A DNA stretch of 64,000 nucleotides from JAEUPI01 sp963814435 (GTDB lineage: Bacteria > Pseudomonadota > Gammaproteobacteria > Burkholderiales > Burkholderiaceae_C), in NCBI GenBank assembly GCA_963814435.1, contig CAWFCV010000008.1:1-64000 (forward strand), read 5' to 3'. Positions 32,960 to 43,675 of the stretch are shown in pieces. The notes below the pieces were generated by a model that saw nothing but the letters and a program-made list of their open reading frames with translations, made no database searches and was not told where the DNA came from. The translations under genes were made by a program, and so were the position numbers. The first letter of the stretch is position 1, and every line of letters begins with the position of its first letter.

Positions 32960-33949
32960 ATGAACTTCCGCACACTCGATCTCAATCTCTTGCGGGTCTT
33001 CGACGTCGTGATGGTCGAACGCAATGTCACGCGGGCGGCGGTGCGGTTGTCGATGACGCAGCCCGCGGTCAGCAATGCGTTGCGCCGGCTTCGCGAAGCC
33101 ACCGGGGAAGACCTGTTCGTGCCCGGCTCCAGCGGTGTGACGCCGACCGCGCAGGCCGAGAGCCTGTGGCCGGCGGTGCGGGTGGCGATGGCCGGCTTGC
33201 GCGACGTGTTCGATCCGCAGGCGTTCGACCCGCGCGACGAGTCGCGCAGCTTCACGCTGGTGATGGCCGATGCCACGGCGGCGGTGCTGGTGCCGCCGCT
33301 GCTCGAGGCACTGGAGCGCGACGCATCGGCGGTGGCACTGCGCGTCGAGCCGCTGACCACCCGCGACCCGCGCCCGTCGCTCGAGCGCGGCGGCGCCGAC
33401 GTCGCGCTCGGCTTCTTTCCCGACGTGACGCGCGCGCTGGCCGCGGCCGCCGGGCGGGACGAATGCCAGATCGACGCGCTGTACCACTGCGACTACGTGG
33501 GCGTGATGCGGCGCGGTCATCCGCTGGCCGATGCCGACCGGCTGTCGCTGGACGACTACTGCGGCGCGCGGCACGTGCGGGTCAGCTTCGCCGGCCGCAA
33601 CCATGGCTTCGTCGACGAGGCGCTGGCCACGCTCGGCCGGTCGCGCCGCGTGGTGCTGACGGTCAGCCACTTCTCCACCGCCGCGCAGGCGGTGCAGCGT
33701 TCGGACCTGCTGACCGTGTTTCCGCGCAGCTACGTGCCGGTCAGCGGCGTGGCGCCCGATCTGGTGGTGCGGTCTCTGCCGTTCACCCTGCCGCGCATCG
33801 ACGTCGGCCTGCTGTGGCATCGCCGGCATGAGCGCGATCCGGCACACCGCTGGCTGCGCGAGCGCGTGGCGCGTGTCGCGACGTCGATGTTTCCGCGCGA
33901 GCCGACGCTGCCCCCGGCGGCCGCCGAGCTGGCCATCCAGCCCGGTTGA
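32960..33949 (+). CDS. LysR-family transcriptional regulator
   Basis: A 329-residue regulator. The N-terminal winged helix-turn-helix is textbook: MNFRTLDLNLLRVFDVVMVERNVTRAAVRLSMTQPAVSNALRRLREATGEDLFV. The rest is the two-lobed effector domain. It is convergent with the flavin monooxygenase at 33973 and divergent from the small gene pair at 32462-32827; it may control either. The frame is intact. Confidence 0.9.
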   Translation: MNFRTLDLNLLRVFDVVMVERNVTRAAVRLSMTQPAVSNALRRLREATGEDLFVPGSSGVTPTAQAESLWPAVRVAMAGLRDVFDPQAFDPRDESRSFTLVMADATAAVLVPPLLEALERDASAVALRVEPLTTRDPRPSLERGGADVALGFFPDVTRALAAAAGRDECQIDALYHCDYVGVMRRGHPLADADRLSLDDYCGARHVRVSFAGRNHGFVDEALATLGRSRRVVLTVSHFSTAAQAVQRSDLLTVFPRSYVPVSGVAPDLVVRSLPFTLPRIDVGLLWHRRHERDPAHRWLRERVARVATSMFPREPTLPPAAAELAIQPG

Positions 33950-33972
33950 CGGCGCCCAGGCCGGGCGGCGGG

Positions 33973-35151
33973 TCAGTCGAGCGCCGCGCGCCAGGGATCG
34001 TAGGGGTACAGCCACTCGTTGCGCGAGCGTGCGATGTCGCGGTCGACGAAGGCCTGACGCATCGTCGCCGCGTCGCCGATGTGATAGAGCTCGCCCATCT
34101 CGGCGGACTCGCGCACCACGCGGGCGGTGCGCGGTGCGCGGTGGCGCTCGTAGCGCTGCAGCTGCTCGGCCAGCGTGCCCGGCAGTTCGAGCGAGCGCGC
34201 CAGCACCGCAGCGTCCTCGATCGCCATCGCCGCGCCCTGGGCCATGTAGGGCAGCGTGGCGTGCACCGCGTCGCCGAGCAGCGTGACGCGCGCCGAGCTC
34301 CAGCGCGCCACCGGCGCGCGGTGGTTCAGCGCCCAGCGGAAACACTGGTCGCGATCGACCGCGTCGATCACCGCGCGCACCATCGGGTGCCAGCCGCGGT
34401 AGTCGTCGTCGAGCTCGGCCCAGGGCCGGCGCGCGGTCCAGCGACTCTTCTTCCCACGGCCGCTCGACGCAGCCGACGAAGTTGAGCAGGTCGCCGCCGC
34501 GCAGGTAGTAGGTGACGGCGTGGTTCTTCGGCCCGCACCAGACGGTGGACACGAGGTCGGTGCGCAGCTCGGGCGCGATGCGCGCCGTCGGCACGGTGCA
34601 GCGCCAGGCCACCTGGCCGGTGAACACCGGCGCGTCGTCGCCGATGATCGCGCGCCGCACGACCGACTCTGATGCCGTCGGCGCCGATCACGAGCTCGGC
34701 GTGCACATCGGGCGCGCCGTCGACGCGCAGCGCCACGCCGTCGGCGCTCTCGTCGAGGGCCGTCACGCGGGCATTGAGCACGATCGCCTGCGCATCCAGC
34801 GGCGTGCACCGCCCGCTGCAGCGCCAGGTGCAGGTCGCCGCGGTGGATCTGGAAGTACGGCGCACCGTGGCGCTGCGCATGCTGTTCGCCCAGCGGCAGC
34901 CGGTGCAGCATCTCGCCGCTGTCGAAGCGGCGGAATTCGAACGCCTTGGGCAACACGCCGGCGCGCGCGATCGACTCGCGCAGGCCCAACACATCGAGCA
35001 CCTTCATCGCGTTGGCGCTCATCTGGATGCCGGCGCCCACCTCGCCGAGCTGCGGCGCCTGCTCGTAGACCCGCACGCGATGGCCGCGCTGCAGCAGCGT
35101 GGCGGCCGCGGTCAGGCCGCCGAGGCCGGCGCCGACGATGGCGATGTCCAT
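33973..35151 (-). pseudogene. FAD-dependent monooxygenase, compensating frameshifts
   Basis: The N-terminus has the dinucleotide fold MDIAIVGAGLGGLTAAATLLQRGHRVRVYEQ; the end has ARVTLLGDAVHATLPYMAQGAAMAIEDAAVLA, the second FAD motif with conserved Asp. Between about 34800 and 34430 the protein jumps frames three times (DAQAIVLNARVTALDESADGV; VVRRAIIGDDAPVFTGQVAWRC; WEEESLDRA). This is the class A hydroxylase family (salicylate or 3-hydroxybenzoate type), acting on an aromatic acid. Overall length, about 390, is normal. Confidence 0.82.
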
Positions 35152-35172
35152 GTCAGCTCCGGGCGGGCGTCG

Positions 35173-36172
35173 TCAGTCCGCCTTGATCGCCTGGGCCTGG
35201 ATCAGCACCGCCCAGCGCACGGCGTCCTTGGCGATCAGCGTGCGGAACTCGTCGGCGCTGCTGTGCGCCGGCGTCATGCCCTGCGTCTCGAACGCCGCCT
35301 TCACCTCGGGCAGCGCGAGGATGTCCTTGAGTTCCTGGTTCAGGCGCTCGGTGAACGCCTTCGGCGTGCCGTGGGGCGCGAGCACGCCGTACCACATGTC
35401 GACGTCGAGGTGGCCGAGGTTGAGCGTGCGCAGCGGCGGCACGTCGGGCAGCAGCGGATGCGGCTTGTCGCTGCTGATGCCCAGCGCCAACAGGTTGCCG
35501 GCCTTGACGTGCTGCAGCGCCACGTGGATCGGCAGGAACATCAGGTCGATCTGGCCGCCGAGCAGGTCGGTCACCGCCGGCGCCGGTGCCGCGGTAGGGA
35601 ATGTGGGTGATGAACACGCCGGTCTGGCTCTTCACCAGCTCCATCGCCAGGTGGTGCGGCGTGCCGTTGCCCGGCGAGCCGTAGTTCAGCGCGCCCGGGC
35701 CGCGCCTTCGCGCGTGCGATCAGGTCCTGCGCGCTTCGGATGCCCGACGGCCTTGCTGGCCACCAGCAGCAGCTGGCCCCAGCTGGTCAGCGTGACCGGC
35801 TCGAGATCCTTCACCGGGTCGAAACCGAGCTTGGGGTACAGCGCGCGGTTCATCACCAGCGTGTTCACGGTGACCAGCAGCGTGCTGCCGTCGGGCGCCG
35901 CGCGCACCACCGCCTCGGTGCCGACGTTGCCCGACGCGCCGGCGCCGGTTGTCCACCACCACCGGCCGGCCCAGCCGCTCGGCGAGCTTCGGGCCGATCT
36001 GCCGCGCGATCAGGTCGATGCCGGTGCCCGGCGTGAACGGCACGATCAGCCGGATCGGCGCGTTCGGTGCCGCCGTCTGGGCGAAGACCGGCGCGACGCA
36101 GGCGACGGCTGCGAGCAGCAACAGCGCGCGGCGACGTCGCCGCACTGGCGCGCAAAGGGTCTGGTGGGCCAT
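35173..36172 (-). pseudogene. Tripartite tricarboxylate receptor (Bug family), frameshifted
   Basis: A signal peptide (RRALLLLAAVACVAPVFAQ) leads to APIRLIVPFTPGTGIDLIARQIGPKLAERLGRPVVVDN, the Bug start; then EAVVRAAPDGSTLLVTVNTLVMN, MELVKSQTGVFITHIPYRG and GGQIDLMFLPIHVALQHVKAG follow in different frames. Three indels (near 35950, 35735 and 35585) break it. A periplasmic binding protein for carboxylates, lying just upstream of the flavin monooxygenase, so it may capture the aromatic acid used there. Confidence 0.83.
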
Positions 36173-36271
36173 GGTGGTGGGATCTCCAGCGCGCGGACCG
36201 CGCATCGTCCAACCAGCGTAGCAGGCCGACGCGCGCTCCGCGATGCGGAGCGGCCCGAAGGCCGCCAGCCG

Positions 36272-36766
36272 TCAGTTCGCTGCGGCATCGAGCTCGCGAG
36301 CCAGCGCCACCGTGCGCACGCAGGCCCGCGCAACCTCGACGCCCTTGTCGACCATGTGCTCGGCGAAGAAGCGCTGGTGCACGTCGTGTTCGTGAAAGGC
36401 CTGCGGCGTGAGTACGCACGACAGTACCGGCACACCGGTGTCGAGTTGCACCCGCATCAGGCCGTCGATCACCGCGGCGGCCACGAACTCGTGGCGGTAG
36501 ATGCCGCCGTCGACGACGAAGCCGCAGGCCACCACGGCATCGACGTCGCCGCGGCGGGCCAGCCGCTGCGCCAGCAGCGGGATCTCGAATGCGCCGGGCA
36601 CCTCATGGTGCGAAACCGCGTCGGGCGGCACGCCGAGCCTTTGCAGCTCATCGCGCAACGCGGTGCATCCGCGCTCGACGATGTCGGCGTGCCAGGTCGA
36701 CGCGATGATCGCGATGCGCGGCGAGCCGTGGCTCGAGGACAGGGGAGACTGGATCATCTGATTCAT
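36272..36766 (-). CDS. ribH: 6,7-dimethyl-8-ribityllumazine synthase
   Basis: A 164-residue enzyme that joins 5-amino-6-ribitylaminouracil and dihydroxybutanone phosphate in riboflavin synthesis. Key features: IAIIASTWHADIVERG, HHEVPGAFEIPLLAQRLARRGDVDAVVACGFVVDGGIYRHEFVAAAVIDG and VPVLSCVLTPQAFHEH. The YRHEFVA variant is that of RibH2-type (decameric) synthases. ATG at 36766. It is controlled by the FMN riboswitch directly upstream, and stands apart from other rib genes. Confidence 0.9.
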   Translation of the reverse strand: MNQMIQSPLSSSHGSPRIAIIASTWHADIVERGCTALRDELQRLGVPPDAVSHHEVPGAFEIPLLAQRLARRGDVDAVVACGFVVDGGIYRHEFVAAAVIDGLMRVQLDTGVPVLSCVLTPQAFHEHDVHQRFFAEHMVDKGVEVARACVRTVALARELDAAAN

Positions 36767-36854
36767 GGAACACCTCAGCAAGGTTGAAGGGCCTGAATCA
36801 GGGCGCACGCAACCAGCGCCACGGTGCCCATCAGGCGCCGCGGCGACAAGCCTT

Positions 36855-37020
36855 GCGTTGCTCTTTCATCCGGACTGTGACCGTCGGCCCTGGCCTCGCA
36901 CCAGGTCTGCTGACCCCACCGCCGTGGCCGGCCGCGGGCGCTCGCGGGCTTCCGCATGCGGGTCGAATGGCCCGAACACGGATACCGCCGGTGGGGACTT
37001 TCACCCCGCCCTGAGAACGC
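36855..37020 (-). promoter_or_regulatory. FMN riboswitch (RFN element)
   Basis: On the minus strand the conserved core GGGTGAAAGTCCCCACCGG and the CGGTA that follows, GGTCAGCAGACC-type arms, GCCGACGGTCACAGTCCGG and GATGAAAGAG appear in RFN order. The outer helix pairs GCGTT at 37020 with AACGC at 36855. It lies about 90 bases upstream of ribH and would shut the gene down when FMN is plentiful. Confidence 0.93.
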
Positions 37021-37095
37021 AGCCGGCTCCTTTGGATCCGGCCGGCGCAGTATAGGTACGGGCCCCCTTGTGGCCTGTCGCCGGCGTGACGGCGC

Positions 37096-37980
37096 TCAAG
37101 GGTGCTGGGCGAGGAAGCTCCTGATCGCCTGCGTCACCTCAGCCGGCCGCTCTTCGGCGACGAAGTGGCCGCTGTCCACCGCGATGCCGGTGACGTCGTC
37201 GGCCACCTCGCGCCAGTCGGCGGCGCAATCGAACAGCCTGCCGATCACGCCGCGCGTGCCCCAGATCGCGAGCACCGGCATCGCGAGCTTGCGCGCAAGA
37301 TCCGCGCGATCGTGCTCCAGGTCGATGCCGGCCGACGCGCGATAGTCCTCGCAGCTGGCGTGGATCGTGCGCGTGTCGAAGCAGCGGAAGTATTCCTTCA
37401 AGGCCCGCGGCGCGAACAGGTCGCTGGGGCTGCCGAGGATCACACCCTGGCGACCGAACATGCCGGCCAGGCCGACCGCGGCCACCATCTTCTCGGGCAC
37501 CGGCTCGGGCTGGATGAACAGGAACCAGTGGTAGTAGGCGCGCGCGAACGCCATGCTCGTGCTGTCGTACATCTTCAGCGTCGGCGAGATGTCGAGCACC
37601 GTCAGCGACCGCACGCGTGCGCCGTGGTCGCGGGCCAGGCGATGCGCCACCCGCGCGCCGCGGTCGTGGCCGACGACGTGGAAGCGTTCGTGGCCGAGCG
37701 CGCGCATCACGCCGACCATGTCTTCGGCCATCACGCGCTTGCTGTAGTTGCTGTGGTCGGGCAGCCCGCGCGGCTTGGACGAATCGCCGTAGCCGCGCAG
37801 GTCGGCACAGACCAGCGTGTGGGCCTGCGCCAGCTCGGGCGCGACGCGGTGCCACATCACGTGCGTCTGCGGGTAGCCGTGCAGCATCAGGATCGGCGGG
37901 CCCTGGCCGGCGACGGCGCACTGGATCGTGACGCCGTTGCTGCGGATGCGCCGGCGGGTGACGGTGACGGTGGCGGTCAT
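37096..37980 (-). CDS. Fluoroacetate dehalogenase-like alpha/beta hydrolase
   Basis: A 294-residue hydrolase of the haloacetate dehalogenase group. The nucleophile is an aspartate in GHDRGARVAHRLA; the two arginines that bind the carboxylate are in the same motif (HDRGARVAH). YYHWFLF gives the His-Trp halide pocket, CEDYRAS the tyrosine, and DSGHFVAEE the catalytic His. All residues known to bind and cleave fluoroacetate are thus in place, so cleavage of a carbon-halogen bond is a fair prediction. A cytosolic enzyme with no signal peptide. Confidence 0.8.
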   Translation of the reverse strand: MTATVTVTRRRIRSNGVTIQCAVAGQGPPILMLHGYPQTHVMWHRVAPELAQAHTLVCADLRGYGDSSKPRGLPDHSNYSKRVMAEDMVGVMRALGHERFHVVGHDRGARVAHRLARDHGARVRSLTVLDISPTLKMYDSTSMAFARAYYHWFLFIQPEPVPEKMVAAVGLAGMFGRQGVILGSPSDLFAPRALKEYFRCFDTRTIHASCEDYRASAGIDLEHDRADLARKLAMPVLAIWGTRGVIGRLFDCAADWREVADDVTGIAVDSGHFVAEERPAEVTQAIRSFLAQHP

Positions 37981-38057
37981 GATCGGTGCCTCTCTCCTGC
38001 GCGGCCATCATGCCTGAGCGGCCGTGCCATAGTGCCGGACACCGGAGGAGCCTTTCG

Positions 38058-38450
38058 ATGCTCAAGCAGGTGATCGCGCGCGGCGTCCGCGGCTGCGTGC
38101 TGCTGATCGACTCGATCACGCAACTCGAGCCCGACGACGCGGGTGCCATCGTCGTCGCCGGCTCGCACGGCGGCGCGTCGTCGGGCGAGGTGGCGTGCGC
38201 GCTGCCGCTGGCGGCCGTGTTCTTCAACGACGCCGGCATCGGCAAGGACGCGGCCGGCATCGTGGCGCTCGCGATGCTGCAACAGCGTGGCGTGCCCGCC
38301 GGCGCGGTGGCGCACAACTCGGCGCGCATCGGCGACGCGATGGACGCATGGACCGACGGCGTGATCTCGCAGCTCAACGACGCCGCGCGTGCCCGTGGCC
38401 TGCAGGTCGGCGATGCCTTGCAGGCCGCGCTTCGCGCCTGGTTGGAGTAG
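38058..38450 (+). CDS. Protein of unknown function
   Basis: A 130-residue protein with GGAGGAG upstream. It has an alternating strand-helix look (GCVLLIDSITQL; GAIVVAGSHGGASSGEVA; LAAVFFNDAGIGKDAAGIVALAMLQQRGVPAGAVAHNSARIGD), and GSHGG...FFNDAG could form a small-ligand or metal site. I do not recognise the family. It is divergent from the dehalogenase and 31 bases ahead of the aldo/keto reductase, perhaps in one operon with it. Confidence 0.65.
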   Translation: MLKQVIARGVRGCVLLIDSITQLEPDDAGAIVVAGSHGGASSGEVACALPLAAVFFNDAGIGKDAAGIVALAMLQQRGVPAGAVAHNSARIGDAMDAWTDGVISQLNDAARARGLQVGDALQAALRAWLE

Positions 38451-38481
38451 GCTGAGCGCGAACCAACCGGAGCCACAGACC

Positions 38482-39463
38482 ATGCAATTCACCCGCCTCG
38501 GCCGCACCGGCCTCAAGGTGTCGCGCATCTGCCTCGGCTGCATGACCTTCGGCGTGCCCGAACGCGGCGCGCACGCCTGGACGCTGCCCGAGGAGCAGAG
38601 CCGGCCGATCATCCGCCACGCCGTCGAGCAGGGCGTCAACTTCTTCGACACCGCTAACTCGTACTCGGAAGGCACGTCGGAGGAGTTCCTCGGCCGCGCG
38701 CTGAAGGAATTCGCGCGCCGCGACGAGGTCGTCGTCGCGACCAAGGTGTTCAACCCGATGCGCAAGGGCCCCAACATCGGCGGCCTGTCGCGCAAGGCGA
38801 TCTTCACCGAGATCGACAACAGCCTGCGCCGGCTGGGCATGGACCACGTGGACCTGTACCAGACGCACCGCTTCGACCCGGCCACGCCGATCGAGGAGAC
38901 GATGGAGGCGCTGCACGATGTGGTCAAGGCCGGCAAGGCGCGCTACATCGGCGCGTCGTCGGCCTGGGCCTGGCAGCTGGCCAAGGCCAATGCGGTGGCC
39001 GCGTCACACGGCTGGACGCGTTTCGTGTCGATGCAGCCCGAGCTCAGCCTGCTGTACCGCGAAGAGGAGCGCGAGATGCTGCCGCTGTGCATCGACTCAG
39101 GGCATCGGCGTGATCCCGTGGAGCCCGCTGGCGCGCGGCCGGCTCGCGCGGCGCTGGGGTGAGGATACGCGGCGCATCGGGCTCGACGCGTTCGGCAAGT
39201 CGCTGTTCGAACACAGCGAGGAGGCCGACCGGCGGGTGGCCGAACAGGTGGCGCGCGTGGCGGCCGAGCGTGGCGTGCCGATGGCCCAGGTGGCGATGGC
39301 CTGGCTGCTGCGCAAACCCGGCGTCACCGCGCCGATCGTCGGCGCATCGAAGACCTCGCACCTCGACGACGCGGTCGCCGCGCTGTCGCTGACGCTCAGC
39401 AGCGACGAGATCGCGGCGCTCGAAGCGCCGTACGTGCCGCACCGCGTGGTGGGGTTTGCCTGA
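38482..39463 (+). pseudogene. Aldo/keto reductase, one frameshift
   Basis: The fold is clear: MQFTRLGRTGLKVSRICLGCMTFG, NFFDTANSYSEGTSEEFLGRAL (catalytic Asp and Tyr), VVVATKVF (Lys), DLYQTHRFD (His), then after an inserted base near 39100 IGVIPWSPLARGRLAR and PIVGASKTSHLDDAV, the NADPH-binding end. Length about 326 residues. It reduces carbonyl compounds with NADPH; substrate unknown. Confidence 0.85.
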
Positions 39464-39471
39464 TGCGCGCG

Positions 39472-39772
39472 TTAGGCGCGTTCGTCGAGCAGCGTGCCGA
39501 GCAGCTTGTGCTGCGTCTGCAGCACGCGCAGGTTGGCGACGAACTGGTAGCCGGCGCTCATCTGCGCGACCAGGTCCTCGGCCAGCGCTTCGCCTTCGAC
39601 CGGTGCGCGCACCAGGCTGGCGCTGACGCCGCCTTCGGGCACCGACTTGCTGCGTCACGAGTTGCCGGCGAAAGCCCGGCGTCTGCGCGTTGGCGATGTT
39701 GTGCGCCGACGCACCCAGGCGCAGTTGCGCGGCGTTGATGCCGGACAGGGCGATGCTGGCGAGGGCGTTCAT
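39472..39772 (-). pseudogene. Flagellar rod/hook-type protein fragment, frameshifted
   Basis: MNALASIALSGINAAQLRLGASAHNIANAQTPGFRRQLVTQ is the N-terminal rod motif (sAxNIANaxTPGF) of FlgB/FlgC/FlgG-like proteins. A frame change near 39655 leads to LVAQMSAGYQFVANLRVLQTQHKLLGTLLDERA, the matching C-terminal helix. With about 100 residues, it has both ends of the axial coiled coil and little in between, like short stand-alone rod-type proteins. No other flagellar genes are near. Confidence 0.7.
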
Positions 39773-39950
39773 GGCCCGACCATTGTGCGATTTGGCTGCG
39801 GTTACATGTGGCGACATCGGCGGCAGTCCATCACGGATGCACGCGGGTGCGGGCGGTCGGAAAACCCCACTGGCGAAGGTTGTGGTGACTATCGCAACGC
39901 CGGCAGGCAGGTTAATCTGCGCTTTCCCGCGGCCGACCCAGGAGCAGACC

Positions 39951-40182
39951 ATGAAATACCTGTTGACGACCTTGGCGCTATTCGCCGGCAACGGCGATGG
40001 CCTGCCCGGCCGATGACGTGAAGGACGCCGCGGCGCCCGCCAGCAACAAGCCGGTGGCGGCCACCAAGGCTGCGACGACGGTCGCTGCCACCAAGAAGGC
40101 CACGCCGGTGGCCGCCGACAAGGCCACGACCAAGGTCGCGGACAAGTCAGCCACTGAAGGCCGCAAGGCCTCGCCGCTGTAG
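39951..40182 (+). pseudogene. Exported Ala/Lys-rich protein, one frameshift
   Basis: MKYLLTTLALFA starts a signal peptide; one extra base near 39985 breaks the frame, after which TAMACPADDVKDAAAPASNKPVA and a run of short ATKKA/ADKAT-type repeats follow. About 76 residues. Low-complexity, positively charged, probably periplasmic; function unknown. A strong terminator follows. Confidence 0.6.
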
Positions 40183-40216
40183 CGCGCGGCAGTCACGCGA
40201 GCCTGAAGGGCTCGAC

Positions 40217-40246
40217 CCGCGCGGCGTGGCGCCGCGCGGTTTCTTT
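40217..40246 (+). terminator. Rho-independent terminator
   Basis: CCGCGCGGCG and CGCCGCGCGG form a perfect 10-bp stem with a TGG loop, followed by TTTCTTT. It ends the gene at 39951. Confidence 0.85.
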
Positions 40247-40298
40247 GCAGGATGTGCGGAGTGCCGCGCCGGCCCGCGGGCGCGGCAGGCCACGACGA

Positions 40299-40841
40299 CT
40301 ACTCGGGCCTGCCGGTTTCGGCCAGCGTCTTCAGGCGGCGGTACTGCGCGCCGATCACCTGGTCGACTGCGGGCGCCAGCTTCTCCAGGCCGGCGGAGGC
40401 ATCACCCGATACACGGTAGGTCATGCGCAGCAGCGTCTTGCCGTCCTGCGCGCTGGTGACGATCGTCAGCACGCCCTGCACCGCCAGCTCCTGCAACGGG
40501 CCGAGACTGGCGAACATCCGGATCACCCGGCCGGGCTGCACCAGCACCACCTGGCCATGCTGCACCGACTGGCCGTCACCCCAGCGCTCGCACCAGCAGC
40601 CGCCGGCCTGCGCGTCCAGGCTCAGGTTCGAGGCCTGGCCGGAATAGGTGTGCTGGCCGCTCCACCAGCGCGGCAATTGCAGAACAGCCTTCCACACGTC
40701 GTCCGGCGTGGCCTTCACCTCTTCGCGGAAGCTGCTGACGAAGCCGGTGGGCGACACGTTGCCGGTGTCGGCGCGGGCGGGTGCGACCAGCGCCAGCGCG
40801 CCGCCGATCACCAGCGCCAGCAGGCCGTGGTTCGTTTCCAT
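40299..40841 (-). CDS. Exported SRPBCC-family protein
   Basis: A 180-residue protein with a signal peptide (METNHGLLALVIGGALALVAPARA) and a START/SRPBCC-like fold: VSSFREEVKATPDDVWKAVLQLPRWW, GCWCERWGDGQSVQHGQVVLVQPGRVIRM and a long C-terminal helix LEKLAPAVDQVIGAQYRRLKTL. Members bind hydrophobic ligands; the ligand is unknown. Start taken at the methionine that begins the signal peptide; the frame is open far upstream but antisense to the 6-phosphogluconate dehydrogenase gene. Confidence 0.78.
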   Translation of the reverse strand: METNHGLLALVIGGALALVAPARADTGNVSPTGFVSSFREEVKATPDDVWKAVLQLPRWWSGQHTYSGQASNLSLDAQAGGCWCERWGDGQSVQHGQVVLVQPGRVIRMFASLGPLQELAVQGVLTIVTSAQDGKTLLRMTYRVSGDASAGLEKLAPAVDQVIGAQYRRLKTLAETGRPE

Positions 40842-41039
40842 GCACCAAGGATAGCGCCGAGCGGCGTGGAGGCCAGCACCTGGCGACCGAAACCGGAGGC
40901 TCGCGTGCCGAATGCCGACGCATGACACCCGAAAGCCTGGTGCGCGACGTCGCGATAGCATGGCCGTGCGCGCCCGCCGACGTGCCGGACGGTGAGGCGC
41001 CTCGATGAGGCCGGGCAATTCGAATCGAAAGGCATGACG

Positions 41040-42020
<981 letters not shown>

Positions 42021-42053
42021 CCGAACGCCCGCCTCGGCGGGGCGGCGAAGGCA

Positions 42054-42077
42054 AGCCGGGTTTGCCCGAACCCGGCT
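42054..42077 (+). terminator. Possible terminator hairpin after gnd
   Basis: AGCCGGGTT and AACCCGGCT pair over 9 bp around TGCCCG, but no T-run follows, so it may be weak or an mRNA-stabilising hairpin. Confidence 0.4.
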
Positions 42078-42088
42078 CCAGGTCAATC

Positions 42089-42098
42089 ATCATATGAT
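42089..42098. promoter_or_regulatory. Palindrome upstream of the ABC importer
   Basis: ATCATATGAT is a perfect palindrome in an AT-rich patch 66 bases before the binding-protein gene, the only AT-rich spot in this intergenic region. The FadR/GntR-type regulator at the end of the cluster (47134) is the natural candidate to bind it. Confidence 0.45.
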
Positions 42099-42163
42099 AA
42101 CAATCAGCGGGCTGTCGGCCGTGTGCCGGCGCTTTTCGCGTCACCCCTCAGGAGACTCAAGAC

Positions 42164-43542
42164 ATGCAGTTCAAGTCGTTGCTCACCGCCGCGCTGGCCG
42201 TCGCCGGGTTGCTGGCCGGCGCGCCCGCGTGGGCGCAGGAAAAGCTCACCGTCTGGTGGGTCAAGGGCTTCTACAAGGCCGAGGACGACGCGCTGTTCGC
42301 GGCCATCAAGAAGTTCGAGGAGAAGAACAAGGGCATCAAGATCGAGCTGTCGCAGTACCCGATCCAGGACATGATCCCGAAGACGGTGGCCGCGCTCGAT
42401 TCGGGCAGTCCGCCCGACGTGGCCTACGCCGACTCGTACGACTTCCAGGTCACCGCCAAGTGGGCCTACGACGGTAAGCTCGAGGACATCTCCAGTGTGC
42501 TCGATCCGATCCGCGGCAAGTTCGAGCCGCACGCGCTGTCGACCACGTTCCTGCTGAACAACCAGACGCAGACGCGCGCGTACTACGCGTTCCCGCTGAA
42601 GCAGCAGACGATGCACATCCAGTACTGGAAGGACATGCTGGCCGACGCGGGCTACAAGGAAAGCGACATCCCGAAGGACTGGAAGGGCTACTGGGACTTC
42701 TGGTGCGACAAGGTGCAGACCGGCTACCGCCAGAAGACCGGCAAGCGCGGCTTCGGCATCGGCATGCCGATGGGCGTGGACTCCAGCGACTCGTTCTTCT
42801 CGTTCCTGACCTTCATGGACGCCTACAACGTCACGCTGGTCAACGACTCGGGCAAGGTGCTGGTCGACGACCCGTCGGTGCGCCAGGGCCTCATCAACGC
42901 GGTGACCGACTACACCGCGGTCTACACCAAGGGCTGCACGCCGCCGTCGTCAACCAGCTGGAAGGACCCGGACAACAACGTCGCGTTCCACAACAAGACC
43001 ACGGTGATGACGCACAACGCGACGATCTCGATCGCCGCGAAGTGGCTCGACGACATGAACAACACCACGCTCACCGACGCGCAGCGCGCCACGGCGAAGA
43101 AGAACTACACCGAGCTGATCGCCACCGCGGGTTTCCCGAACAAGCCCGACGGCGCGCAAGATGGTCTACCGCGCCGCGGTGAAGACCGGCGTGATCTTCA
43201 AGGACGCGAAGAACAAGGCTGCGGGCCAAGAAGTTTGTCGCCTTCCTGCTCGACGAGTCGAACCTGACGCCGTACGTCGAGGGCTCGCTCGGCCGCTGGT
43301 TCCCGGTGACGAAGGCCGCGCAGCAGAGCGCCTTCTGGAAGAGCGACCCGCACCGCCTGGCCGTGTACAACCAGTTCATGAGCGGCACGCTGCCGTTCGA
43401 ATTCACGAAGAACTACAAGTTCACGGTGCTGAACAACGAGAACGTCTGGGCCAAGGCGATGAACCGCGTTCTCAACGAGAAGGTTCCGGTCGACAAGGCG
43501 GTCGACGAGATGATCGCGCGGATCAAGACCGTCGCCAATTGA
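42164..43542 (+). pseudogene. ABC sugar-binding protein, two frameshifts near the end
   Basis: A signal peptide (MQFKSLLTAALAVAGLLAGAPAWA) is followed by a family 1 solute-binding protein: KLTVWWVKGFYKAEDDALFAAIKKFEEKN, GSPPDVAYADSYDF, YAFPLKQQTMHIQYWKDML. The frame is intact to PNKPDGA at about 43157; extra bases there and near 43227 shift it, and the last 100 residues (SNLTPYVEGSLGRWFPVTKAA to ARIKTVAN) are in another frame. A periplasmic receptor for the importer that follows; ligand probably a sugar or sugar acid. Confidence 0.85.
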
Positions 43543-43675
43543 CGCTCCCCCCGGAGCGGCCTGGCGGCCGCCCTCCCCCAGGGGGCGCCGCCAGCGGACC
43601 GGCTAAGCCGGATCCGCGGCGGCACTTGGGTGAACGTCTCGCTTCTGCCGCATCGCGTCCCACACACGTGACATC

